From: CAZBYL01 sp964522805
Lineage (GTDB): Bacteria > Synergistota > Synergistia > Synergistales > Synergistaceae
Direction: 5' to 3'
Assembly (NCBI GenBank): GCA_964522805.1
Contig: CAZFWP010000010.1
Location: 1 to 29,231 of the forward strand
DNA length: 29,231 nt
Shown here: positions 21,807 through 29,049 of the stretch, in pieces
Layout of the letters: each line of letters starts with the position of its first letter
How positions within the stretch are numbered: position 1 is the first letter of the stretch
Notes under the pieces: generated by a model
The model's database searches: none
Seen by the model: only the letters and a program-made list of their open reading frames with translations
Told to the model about the DNA's origin: nothing
Position numbers and translations under genes: made by a program

Positions 21807-23168
21807 CTATACTTGCCACGCTCGTTTAAAAGTCTCCACACCGGGGCGAATCTTCTCACGGGGAATCCCCGCAAATGATAGGCTCACGGAAATTTTTCCG
21901 TCTCCATCGTCTTGAATCCGCTCCGCTGCCGCCCCGTAAGCTGTGGCGGCCATCTCTGCCTCCGCAGCACTCAGCACGCTTTTCAGCGAAACCTTCACCG
22001 AGATAGAAGTTTCATAGAGGGAAACCGCCGCTTTCTCTCCAAAGACGGCAGCGAGAGCAGCTAACAGCTCCTTCGCCTTCATTTGATAGATCTTGCGGCT
22101 GCGGCGCAAGTGACGTTCCAGATAACGTCCGCGGATATACTCCGCCAGCGCCAATTGCTCTACCTTGCTCGCGGTTTGGTCATAAAAACGGATCTTCTCC
22201 CGTGCCTGCGCCGCCAGGGGTCCAGGCAGCACCATATAGGCAATGCGCACAGATGGGAGCAGCAGCCGTGAAAAACTGCCGAGATAGATAACCCGCTCCG
22301 GTGCCATTCCCTGCAACGAGGGAAGCGGACGCGAAAGATAGCGCAATTCTCCGTTATAGTCGTCCTCTAAGATAAAACCATTGCTGCCCCGCGCCCAAGA
22401 TAACAGCGCGCCCCGCCGCCTGCTTAGCTCGGAAAGTGATGTTTGCGGCATATTTGAAGTGATATCGGCAAATAGAGCACAATCAGCAAACAGCGGTATT
22501 TCGTTTGTAAAAGTCTCCCAAGCGGCATGCTTTCTAACTTGCCAGCCGAAATCAGCAAAAATTTGTTCACCTTGAGCAAAACCGGGATCTTCTATAGCAA
22601 TAGACCCCTCTCTGCCCAAAATACGGCAAAGAGAGGTTAAAAGCTGCTGCGTTCCCGAGGAGATGACGACTCTATCCCATGAAGCCTTGACGCCTCTGGC
22701 TGTGAGGCAGTATTCCACCAACGCCCGGCGCAGCTGCGGCTCTCCTTGCGGATCGCCGCGCGAAACAATCTCTGTCTGCATATTGAGAGCCATGCGTAAG
22801 TGGCGGCGCCACATTTCAATATCGGCAGTGCCGCTGTCGATATTTCCCGAACGAAAGTCATAGATAACCTGCGGCGTCCTCTCCGCGGCAAAAGTCACCC
22901 CGGCATCGTCCTGCCGCTGAAAAAACGGCGAGACAAAAAAACCGCTTTTTGGGCGGCTCTCGATAAACCCCTCCGCAAGCAAGCGCATATAGGCGTTTTC
23001 CACCGGTGAACGGCTCACAGAAAGCTCCGCAGACAGATCGCGTATCGATGGCAGGCGGCTGCCCTCTGCAATCGCGCCGCCGCAAAGAGCCGCGCGCATA
23101 GAGTCGTAAATTTGCTTCCACACCGCAGTGCCGCTTTCTCTATCGATATTGACAAAATTATCCAGCAT
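21807..23168 (-). CDS. pdxR: MocR/PdxR-type regulator with Arg in place of the PLP-binding Lys
   Basis: A 453-residue fusion of a GntR winged helix (about 10-80, RLPSIRDLSAELSVSRSPVENAY) with a fold-type I aminotransferase-like domain (about 105-450). Because it is divergent from pdxS-pdxT it is most likely PdxR, which activates pdxST when pyridoxal phosphate is scarce. Aminotransferase landmarks are ISSGTQQLL (169-177), EDPGF (193-197), EDDYNGELRY (268-277) and YLGSFSRLLLPSVRIAYMVLP (295-315). The last segment normally reads FSK with the Schiff-base lysine; here it is Arg301, and the usual HQ.PTG segment is also replaced by NMPQTS. The effector pocket is therefore altered. Start ATG 23168 has GGAGG 6 bases upstream; an upstream in-frame start at 23252 would run through the operator. 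Confidence 0.85.
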   Translation of the reverse strand: MLDNFVNIDRESGTAVWKQIYDSMRAALCGGAIAEGSRLPSIRDLSAELSVSRSPVENAYMRLLAEGFIESRPKSGFFVSPFFQRQDDAGVTFAAERTPQVIYDFRSGNIDSGTADIEMWRRHLRMALNMQTEIVSRGDPQGEPQLRRALVEYCLTARGVKASWDRVVISSGTQQLLTSLCRILGREGSIAIEDPGFAQGEQIFADFGWQVRKHAAWETFTNEIPLFADCALFADITSNMPQTSLSELSRRRGALLSWARGSNGFILEDDYNGELRYLSRPLPSLQGMAPERVIYLGSFSRLLLPSVRIAYMVLPGPLAAQAREKIRFYDQTASKVEQLALAEYIRGRYLERHLRRSRKIYQMKAKELLAALAAVFGEKAAVSLYETSISVKVSLKSVLSAAEAEMAATAYGAAAERIQDDGDGKISVSLSFAGIPREKIRPGVETFKRAWQV

Positions 23169-23204
23169 CGAAGGCCTCCAAACTGTCATCTTAAAATTAA
23201 CCAA

Positions 23205-23237
23205 AACTGGACATTGTATTAATGACAATGTGCAGTT
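23205..23237. promoter_or_regulatory. 33-bp palindrome between pdxR and pdxS (PdxR operator candidate)
   Basis: Arms AACTGGACATTGT and ACAATGTGCAGTT pair over 13 positions with one mismatch around a 7-base centre. It overlaps the predicted pdxS -35 and lies 37 bases before the pdxR start, so one dimer could control both genes. This fits MocR regulators that activate the target operon and repress themselves. Confidence 0.65.
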
Positions 23238-23242
23238 ATAAC
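23214..23242 (+). promoter_or_regulatory. Candidate pdxS promoter
   Basis: TTGTAT (23214-23219), a 17-bp spacer and TATAAC (23237-23242, 5/6). The weak -35 lies inside the palindrome, consistent with an activated promoter. Confidence 0.4.
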
Positions 23243-23284
23243 TATATCGCACCCGGGCAGCTCATACAATAGGAGCCAAACAAA

Positions 23285-24163
23285 ATGAATAACGCAGAAC
23301 AGATAAAACTCAACAGAGACCTGGCAAAAATGCTAAAGGGCGGCGTCATCATGGACGTCACTACACCTGAGCAGGCAAAAATCGCCGAAGCGGCGGGAGC
23401 TTGTGCCGTCATGGCATTGGAAAGAATTCCCGCCGACATCAGAGCTGCTGGCGGCGTCTCCAGAATGAGCGACCCCGGTATGATTCGCGGAATCCAGAAA
23501 GCCGTATCCATTCCCGTAATGGCGAAATGCCGTATCGGACACTTCGCCGAGGCCCGCATACTTGAAGCCATCGAAATCGACTACATTGATGAAAGTGAAG
23601 TTCTCAGCCCCGCCGATGACACCTACCACATAGATAAGACCGATTTTTGCGTACCCTTTGTCTGCGGGGCGAGAAACCTCGGAGAGGCTCTGCGCCGTAT
23701 CGCCGAGGGCGCTACGATGATCCGCACCAAGGGTGAACCGGGCACAGGCGACGTAGTACAGGCAGTGCGCCACATGAGAGCGATGAACGCCGAGATCGCC
23801 CGCGTGAAATCAATGCGCAAAGACGAAATCTTTGAAGCCGCCAAAGAGCTTCAGGTTCCCTTTGATTTGCTGCTCTATGTTCACGACGAAGGGCGTCTGC
23901 CGGTAGTGAACTTCGCCGCCGGCGGCGTGGCGACACCGGCCGACGCAGCGTTGATGATGATGCTGGGCGCGGAAGGCGTATTTGTCGGCAGCGGCATTTT
24001 CAAATCCGGCTGCCCGGAAAAGCGCGCCGCCGCCATTGTCAAAGCAGTGACAAACTACCATGACGCAAAGTTGCTCGCCGAAATTTCCGAAGGGCTCGGA
24101 GAGGCCATGGTCGGCATCAACGAAAATGAAATCGCCGTGCTGATGGCTGAACGCGGCAAATAA
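23285..24163 (+). CDS. pdxS: Pyridoxal 5'-phosphate synthase subunit PdxS
   Basis: A 292-residue (beta/alpha)8-barrel synthase that makes PLP from ribose 5-phosphate, glyceraldehyde 3-phosphate and ammonia delivered by PdxT. Catalytic residues are in place: Asp24 in GGVIMDV, Lys81 in VMAKCRIGH and Lys149 in IRTKGEPGTGD. The length is normal for the family. AGGAG lies 9 bases upstream. The stop codon overlaps the pdxT start by one base (TAATG), as usual for this pair. It is divergently transcribed from the PdxR-like gene across a long palindrome, so it is probably under its control. Confidence 0.98.
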   Translation: MNNAEQIKLNRDLAKMLKGGVIMDVTTPEQAKIAEAAGACAVMALERIPADIRAAGGVSRMSDPGMIRGIQKAVSIPVMAKCRIGHFAEARILEAIEIDYIDESEVLSPADDTYHIDKTDFCVPFVCGARNLGEALRRIAEGATMIRTKGEPGTGDVVQAVRHMRAMNAEIARVKSMRKDEIFEAAKELQVPFDLLLYVHDEGRLPVVNFAAGGVATPADAALMMMLGAEGVFVGSGIFKSGCPEKRAAAIVKAVTNYHDAKLLAEISEGLGEAMVGINENEIAVLMAERGK

Positions 24164-24729
24164 TGAGCGCACTCAAAATCGGCGTCTCCGCCGTCCAGGG
24201 AGCCTTTGCGGAACACTGCGCCATGGTGCGCGGTCTCGGCGCCGAAGCTGTGGAAATCAGAGCCATATATGACCTTGAGGACATTGACGCTCTGATTCTG
24301 CCCGGAGGAGAGAGTACCGTTCAGGGCAAGCTTCTCAAAGAGCTGGGACTCTTTTCGCGGTTAAAAAGCATGATCGCCCAAGGGCTGCCGGTCTACGGTA
24401 CTTGCGCGGGAATGATACTCTTAGCCGCCGATATTGAAAACGACAGCCGCCGCCACTTTGCCGTCATGGATATCTCTGTGAAACGCAACGCCTATGGCAG
24501 ACAGCTCGGCAGCACCATCCTCCGCGGCTCTTTTGCCGGCATGGAGGATGTGCCAATGCCCTTTATTAGAGCCCCCTACATATACAAAACAGGCACAGGT
24601 GTGGAAATTCTTTCCGAGCGTCAGGGATTTGTTACCGCAGCGCGGCAGGACAAAATGCTGGCTACAGCGTTTCACCCGGAAATGACCGAGGACATACGCG
24701 TTCACGAATATTTCCTAAAGATGATTTAG
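24163..24729 (+). CDS. pdxT: Pyridoxal 5'-phosphate synthase glutaminase subunit PdxT
   Basis: A 188-residue class I glutaminase that hydrolyses glutamine and channels ammonia to PdxS. The oxyanion and contact motif GGES is at 48-51, the nucleophile Cys81 is in GTCAGM, and the catalytic His171 and Glu173 are in FHPEMTED. Length and triad match the family. Translation is coupled to pdxS by a one-base overlap. The 24730-24890 stretch downstream has no gene, and the shared terminator at 24892 ends the unit. Confidence 0.98.
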   Translation: MSALKIGVSAVQGAFAEHCAMVRGLGAEAVEIRAIYDLEDIDALILPGGESTVQGKLLKELGLFSRLKSMIAQGLPVYGTCAGMILLAADIENDSRRHFAVMDISVKRNAYGRQLGSTILRGSFAGMEDVPMPFIRAPYIYKTGTGVEILSERQGFVTAARQDKMLATAFHPEMTEDIRVHEYFLKMI

Positions 24730-24870
24730 ACGCAGACAAAGCTTAGAGGCAAAACCTCCGTCCAGCTCAGAGGTTATTGCAGAGGTATTCCATGCTGAGT
24801 CAATATTTGTAATGACAATATCTCTTTGCCTCGCGGAATTTTTGCAGAGATTCTATCTTTACAGGCTGCA

Positions 24871-24888
24871 TTGCACAAAAATTGCACA
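24871..24888. repeat. Direct repeat TTGCACA with 11-bp period
   Basis: TTGCACA at 24871-24877 and again at 24882-24888, separated by AAAA. It lies between pdxT and its terminator. One-turn spacing resembles a regulator site, but the location downstream of pdxT gives no obvious target. Confidence 0.3.
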
Positions 24889-24891
24889 TAA

Positions 24892-24938
24892 AAAAGGAGA
24901 CCGCAGCTGCTAACTGTACGCCCTTACGGTCTCCTTTT
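24892..24938. terminator. Terminator after pdxST
   Basis: AAAAGGAGACCG and CGGTCTCCTTTT are perfect 12-bp arms around a 23-base loop. The 3' arm ends in four T residues, and the 5' A-run would give the same on the other strand. Confidence 0.75.
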
Positions 24939-24948
24939 ATCTCATCGG

Positions 24949-24977
24949 TTGACAAACATGTAACCATGGTACAGAAT
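24949..24977 (+). promoter_or_regulatory. Candidate promoter of cytidine deaminase
   Basis: A perfect TTGACA (24949-24954), a 17-bp spacer and CAGAAT (24972-24977, 4/6) lie 23 bases before the GTG start. The palindrome ACCATGGT lies in the spacer. Confidence 0.55.
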
Positions 24978-25000
24978 GAAAAAATACCATAGGAGATGAG

Positions 25001-25414
25001 GTGATTTTATTGCAAATAATCTCTCCCGAAGATAAGAAAAGGCTGGTTTATGAGGCTCTCCAAGCGCAAAAAATGGCTTATGCGCCCTATTCGGGGTTCA
25101 AAGTAGGAGCAGCGCTGCTCTTTGAGAACGGGGAAATCGTGCGCGGCTGCAATGTAGAGAACAGCAGCTTCGGCGCCACCATCTGCGCTGAACGCAACGC
25201 CATGACCACCGCCATAGCTTTGGGACTGCAAAAGCCTCTTGCCGCGGCTATAGTTGGAATCGAGGGCAAGATCTGCGCTCCATGCGGGTCATGCCGCCAG
25301 GTTTTGGCCGAGTTCAATGAAGAGATGGAGATTATATTGCAAGATGGCAGCACGCTGCTGGAGATAAAGCTCTCTGAGCTGCTGCCGATGCACTTTTCCC
25401 TATCCAAAGTTTAA
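25001..25414 (+). CDS. cdd: Cytidine deaminase
   Basis: A 137-residue homotetrameric-type cytidine deaminase of the pyrimidine salvage pathway, converting cytidine or deoxycytidine to uridine forms. The zinc site is complete: Cys62 and catalytic Glu64 in CAERNA, with Cys95 and Cys98 in PCGSCRQ. YAPYSGFKVGAAL (27-39) and NVENSSFGAT (51-60) form the nucleoside pocket. GTG 25001 has AGGAG 5 bases upstream; TTG 25010, after GAGGTGA, is an equally possible start that removes three residues. It stands alone, between terminators and a gene-poor stretch. Confidence 0.95.
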   Translation: MILLQIISPEDKKRLVYEALQAQKMAYAPYSGFKVGAALLFENGEIVRGCNVENSSFGATICAERNAMTTAIALGLQKPLAAAIVGIEGKICAPCGSCRQVLAEFNEEMEIILQDGSTLLEIKLSELLPMHFSLSKV

Positions 25415-25440
25415 AAGCACGGCAGACAAAGATTACCGAA

Positions 25441-25456
25441 CGCTGCTTAAGCAGCG
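25441..25456. repeat. Perfect 16-bp palindrome after cdd
   Basis: CGCTGCTTAAGCAGCG can fold into a 6-bp hairpin with a TTAA loop. It lies 26 bases after the cdd stop. There is no T-run, so termination would be weak. The rest of 25415-25650 holds only short hairpins (CTTCC/GGAAG near 25519, TTTGTT/AACAAA near 25590) and no gene that I can see. Confidence 0.4.
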
Positions 25457-25653
25457 CGCCTACAATAACAACCAACTCATATTCCGCTGACTATAAGCAA
25501 ATAGCCAAAAGCAATACTTCCGTACAGGAAGCGGCTTTAGTTAACCTTTGATTTTTGCAGATCGGCTTTGCCTTCTTCATCTATCTCTTAGTTTGTTCAT
25601 CAAACAAAAATACATGCCCGGCACCAAAGGACGCAGGATAGAATCAGTGCTTT

Positions 25654-25809
25654 TTAAGTTATGCTGTATTTGATTTGAGGCCGGATTTCCCTCAGGTCGG
25701 ATATTAATGTACCGCCGAGACAGAGACGCCCCGCCTTGGCACTGGCAGGACGTATGATCTGTTGCCTCTTAAAGATGCGGTTCAGTCTGAAATAATTCAG
25801 AGAGAGCAT
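25654..25809 (-). CDS. Doubtful 51-codon ORF overlapping the end of the ahbAB gene
   Basis: ATG at 25809 to TAA at 25654 on the minus strand, encoding a basic 51-residue peptide (many Arg and Lys) that overlaps the ahbAB 3' end by 13 bases in another frame. The middle contains RLCLGGTLISDLREIRPQIK, which looks protein-like but which I cannot assign. It may be a small gene of the haem operon or the remnant of a lost gene, or it may be chance. There is no clear ribosome binding site. Confidence 0.2.
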   Translation of the reverse strand: MLSLNYFRLNRIFKRQQIIRPASAKAGRLCLGGTLISDLREIRPQIKYSIT

Positions 25810-26798
25810 ACTGCCAGCTCAGGGAAATATTTCATACTTGTCTTTTTTAACTCTTTCTCGCTGCGAAGCACAATGTATTTGTCCGTACCGGCTGCTTGAG
25901 CCAGTTTTTCCAGGCTGACACTCATTTTTACTGCGGAGCGGGCGTGAACCATAGCATAGAGATTATAGGGAAAATCACTGAAGGGCTCTCTCTCATAACA
26001 ATGCGAGACCTCATCAAAACGGGCAAGCATCTCACCTGCTTGATCCGCTGTTTCGTGAGGAACGGCGAATACTACCATGGCGTTTTCCACAAACCCGGCC
26101 TTCTGGTGGCGCAGTATCGCACCGAACCTTCTCATGACACCGTTATCTCTCATTTCTTCCACGCGGGAAATCAGTTCACCGCAGGAAATACCCAAGAAAT
26201 CCGCCCAATCGGCGAATGGTTCGGCACTGTACGGCAAATCGTCCTGAATCGTGGCAATGACACGCTTGGTATCAAAATCAAGCGTATTCACTCTGCGGCA
26301 CAACCTCTGCTTTCCTGCTGCAAAAACTCGGGCACCGCTCTCCATGGGAAAGTACGTTCTTATTTTATATTTCTTCAGTGCGCTAAGCACATGCACCGAG
26401 TGTAAGGCTGTGTTTTCAGTAATATCAAAAAGAGTATCCGCGACTGCGTCGGGAGACTCCGCAATCAGAGTGAACCAGATGTTGTATCGGTGGCTGCGCA
26501 CATAATTATGTGTAAGTGAGTTGATATGCGCAGTATATTCCTCGTAGCCGCCAAGCTCCTCCGGCGGCAGAATCCCGCAGCAAAGACGCGAAGTATAACC
26601 CAGCCGCTCGGAGACAAAGACACCGCCGATACGCCGTATGACGCCATCTTTCCTCAGCTGTGAGATGGTGCGGAAGACCTCCTCTTCACCGCAGCCCACC
26701 ATCTCGGCAATCGAATGGTAGGGCCTTTCGCAGACAGGGAAGCGTTCCTGAATGATATTCAGTATCTCACGTGAACATTCGCTAAAGAGTCCCGTCAT
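25797..26798 (-). CDS. ahbAB: Fused siroheme decarboxylase AhbA-AhbB
   Basis: A 333-residue protein made of two Lrp/AsnC-like halves. The first (about 8-150) has a winged helix (REILNIIQERFPVCERPYHSIAEMVG) and THNYVRSHRYNIWFTLI (96-112), as in AhbA. The second (about 175-325) has its own winged helix, GFVENAMVVF (235-244), VSHCYERE...FPYNLYAMVH (264-285) and a terminal KKTSMKYF, as in AhbB/NirDLGH proteins. AhbA and AhbB usually form a heterodimer that decarboxylates siroheme to 12,18-didecarboxysiroheme; here both are one chain. ATG 26798 follows GGGAG by 10 bases and overlaps the upstream gene by 17 bases. GTG 26840 or ATG 26819 would add residues not seen in the family. It is the last recognised gene of the ahb operon. 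Confidence 0.88.
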   Translation of the reverse strand: MTGLFSECSREILNIIQERFPVCERPYHSIAEMVGCGEEEVFRTISQLRKDGVIRRIGGVFVSERLGYTSRLCCGILPPEELGGYEEYTAHINSLTHNYVRSHRYNIWFTLIAESPDAVADTLFDITENTALHSVHVLSALKKYKIRTYFPMESGARVFAAGKQRLCRRVNTLDFDTKRVIATIQDDLPYSAEPFADWADFLGISCGELISRVEEMRDNGVMRRFGAILRHQKAGFVENAMVVFAVPHETADQAGEMLARFDEVSHCYEREPFSDFPYNLYAMVHARSAVKMSVSLEKLAQAAGTDKYIVLRSEKELKKTSMKYFPELAVCSL

Positions 26799-27792
26799 TT
26801 GACGGCAGCTCCCTTCCATAGGCGCAGTAAGGATCTTCACTCATATAGTTACCGTCATTGTAATATGCTGCTCTGGCGCGGCAACCGCCGCATACAGAGA
26901 CGTATGAACACTTGCCGCAGCTGCCTCCGTACTGCAAAGTACGAAGTTTTTTCAGTACGGGACTGTTCTTCCAAATTTCTTCAAAGGGCTCGGCGCGGAC
27001 ATCGCCAGCAGCCTCCGGCAAATAGGCGCAGGGCTGAACTATTCCCGCAGGGTTGATGATGCAGTAGGCGCTTCCGGCGATACAGCCACGGGCAAACCTG
27101 TTGTCAAGCCCCATTTGCGCGGCGATTCTGGTAAACTGGGGCGCACAGGTTGGTTTGATTTCTATCGGCAGGAGAGTCTGTTTTGCCATAATTTCCCGCA
27201 GCAGCTTTTCATATTCATTGATTTCCAAGGCGGTCTCTTTGATAAACTTTCCTCGCCCCACAGGTATAAGAAAGAATACATGAAAGGCAGAGGCGCCATT
27301 AGCGGCGGCGAAATCGGCAAGGGAGCAAATTTCTTCTCTGTTCCAGTCCATTACCGTGGTATGGATCTGAAATTGCAGCCCTGCTGACAAGCAGTTTTTC
27401 ATAGCAGCCAAAGTCTTATCAAAGGCACCTGGCAAGCCTCTGAAAGCATCGTGCTTAGCGGGATCAAGGCTGTCCAAACTGATGCCGGCGCGGACAACTC
27501 CGGATTCTTTAAGTCTCAGAGCCGTATCAGCAGTAATCATCGTGCCGTTTGTACCAAGCACCGGGCGCAAGCCTCGGCTGGCGGCAAAAGAGACAAGATG
27601 AAAGATATCCTCTCTCATCAAAGGCTCACCGCCGCTGAAAATCATAATTTTGAACCCGGCTTTGGCAATGCCGGAGATCATTTGTTCCGCTTCCGAAGTA
27701 GAAAGTTCACCGCGGCTCTCTGAACCGGCATCACGGTAACAGTGCGGACAGGTGAGATTACATCTGTTAGTGGTATTCCAGGAAATAATCAT
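26782..27792 (-). CDS. ahbD: Radical SAM/SPASM haem-synthesis enzyme, AhbD/NirJ2 type
   Basis: A 336-residue radical SAM protein. The SAM cluster motif is CNLTCPHC (Cys11, Cys15, Cys18), followed by FSGGEPLMR (the GGEP SAM-binding segment) and GTNGT. The C-terminal SPASM-like region carries CAYLP, GSCGKCSYVSVCGGC and DPYC, which would hold an auxiliary 4Fe-4S cluster. Next to ahbC and ahbAB it should be the enzyme converting Fe-coproporphyrin III to haem by two oxidative decarboxylations (AhbD; called NirJ2 in some annotations). ATG 27792 overlaps the ahbC stop (ATGA), so translation is coupled. An exact AhbD versus NirJ2 assignment needs a tree. Confidence 0.85.
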   Translation of the reverse strand: MIISWNTTNRCNLTCPHCYRDAGSESRGELSTSEAEQMISGIAKAGFKIMIFSGGEPLMREDIFHLVSFAASRGLRPVLGTNGTMITADTALRLKESGVVRAGISLDSLDPAKHDAFRGLPGAFDKTLAAMKNCLSAGLQFQIHTTVMDWNREEICSLADFAAANGASAFHVFFLIPVGRGKFIKETALEINEYEKLLREIMAKQTLLPIEIKPTCAPQFTRIAAQMGLDNRFARGCIAGSAYCIINPAGIVQPCAYLPEAAGDVRAEPFEEIWKNSPVLKKLRTLQYGGSCGKCSYVSVCGGCRARAAYYNDGNYMSEDPYCAYGRELPSNDGTL

Positions 27793-28949
27793 TTTATCTC
27801 CTCATCGCTGAGGTAACAGGCGGGGTCGGACTGCCATAAATCTCCCAGTGCCGCCGCTCTCGCTCTGAAATTGCCGTTGCAAAGGTCAAGCCATCTGCAG
27901 GCGGCACAGCGTCCTTTCAAATATTTTTTTCTCTCTTTCAGTGCTTGTAGCAGCTCATTATGCGGATTTGTCCAAATTTCGCCAAAACTGCTCTCGTTAA
28001 CATTGCCAAAAGTTACAGACTGGGTAAACTGGTCCGGATGCACATTGCCAAAGCTGTCTACCGCACCGAAGGCCATTCCTGAACGGTTACCGCCATTTGA
28101 GCTAATCAGCCTTAAAATCCGTTCTGCGCGGCTGTCACCCTTTTTAAGTGCTTGTAAATAGAGATAAACACCATCGGCGTGGTTATCAACGGTTAGGATC
28201 TCTTTCTTCCGCCCTCGGCGCTGCAAATCCAAGGTACGCTCCGCAATTAAATCCAGCACACGGCGGCTTTCGCCGTGGCTCACATCGTTCTCTGCGCTAG
28301 CACGCCCGGAGTAAACCAGATGGTAAAAGCATATTCTATCGACATTCTCCGACTCAGCTAAGTCAAAGATGGCGGGAATCTCACCTGCGTTATCTTTGGT
28401 AATTGTAAAACGCAGCCCAACCCTCTGCCCTGCGGCAACGCAGTTTCTAATTCCCGTAAGGGCCATTGCGAAAGCACCCTTCAAGCCTCTGAATTTATCA
28501 TTAACAGCGCCCATACCGTCAAGGCTGATACCAACATAGCCGATACCCATATCCTTAAGGCGCAGGGCGGTATCTTTCGTAATCAATGTGCCGTTTGTAG
28601 AGATAGTCGGCCTGACGCCACGCTTGGAGGCATAACCTGCCAACTCGAAAAAACCCTCGCGCATCAATGGTTCTCCGCCGGAAAAGAGCAGCACCGGCAC
28701 TTTAAAATCGGCGAGGCTGTCAATAAAACGCAGCGCCGCTTCATGAGTCATCTCGTTCTCGCGCCGCTTCATATCTGCCTGAGCATAACAGTGCACACAC
28801 TTTAAATTGCATGTTTTGGTACAGTTCCATACAACCACGGGACCGGCGTCCGCACTGACGCCATCTTTAGCATAAGCCGCGCTGCGGTTATATCTCAGGC
28901 TGTCACCGAAATTGCTTTCATCTGTCAGCAGCTTGGTTATACTTATCAT
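27789..28949 (-). CDS. ahbC: Radical SAM 12,18-didecarboxysiroheme deacetylase AhbC (NirJ1 type)
   Basis: A 386-residue radical SAM protein. The SAM cluster motif is CNLKCVHC (Cys47, Cys51, Cys54), then LLFSGGEPLMREGF, STNGTLI, YVGISLDG and GLRFTITKDN. FYHLVYSGR and TVDNHADG are characteristic of the AhbC/NirJ1 branch. The C-terminal SPASM part contains GRCAACRWLDLCNGNFRARA and DPACYLSDEEI. It removes acetate side chains from didecarboxysiroheme to give Fe-coproporphyrin III. ATG 28949 is preferred because GGAG lies 8 bases upstream; GTG 28955 sits only 2 bases from it. It is the first gene of the operon and lies only about 25 bases downstream of the catalase terminator. Confidence 0.9.
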   Translation of the reverse strand: MISITKLLTDESNFGDSLRYNRSAAYAKDGVSADAGPVVVWNCTKTCNLKCVHCYAQADMKRRENEMTHEAALRFIDSLADFKVPVLLFSGGEPLMREGFFELAGYASKRGVRPTISTNGTLITKDTALRLKDMGIGYVGISLDGMGAVNDKFRGLKGAFAMALTGIRNCVAAGQRVGLRFTITKDNAGEIPAIFDLAESENVDRICFYHLVYSGRASAENDVSHGESRRVLDLIAERTLDLQRRGRKKEILTVDNHADGVYLYLQALKKGDSRAERILRLISSNGGNRSGMAFGAVDSFGNVHPDQFTQSVTFGNVNESSFGEIWTNPHNELLQALKERKKYLKGRCAACRWLDLCNGNFRARAAALGDLWQSDPACYLSDEEIK

Positions 28950-28974
28950 CCGCACGTCTCCGCCTTTTCAAAAT

Positions 28975-29018
28975 TTATATAAAACGCAGTGCATATCAAA
29001 CTATACATGCACTGCGTT
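28975..29018 (-). terminator. Terminator of the catalase gene, directly upstream of ahbC
   Basis: On the minus strand AACGCAGTGCAT pairs with ATGCACTGCGTT (12 bp, perfect) around a 12-base loop, followed by TTTTATATAAATTTT. It starts 31 bases after the catalase stop and ends about 25 bases before the ahbC ATG. Confidence 0.8.
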
Positions 29019-29049
29019 CAGCTTTATCTAATTAACGCGGCACTTGCGG

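Noticed and set aside
23169..23252. Upstream in-frame start of the PdxR-like gene
   Set aside because: It would place coding sequence across the palindromic operator; ATG 23168 has GGAGG at the right distance.
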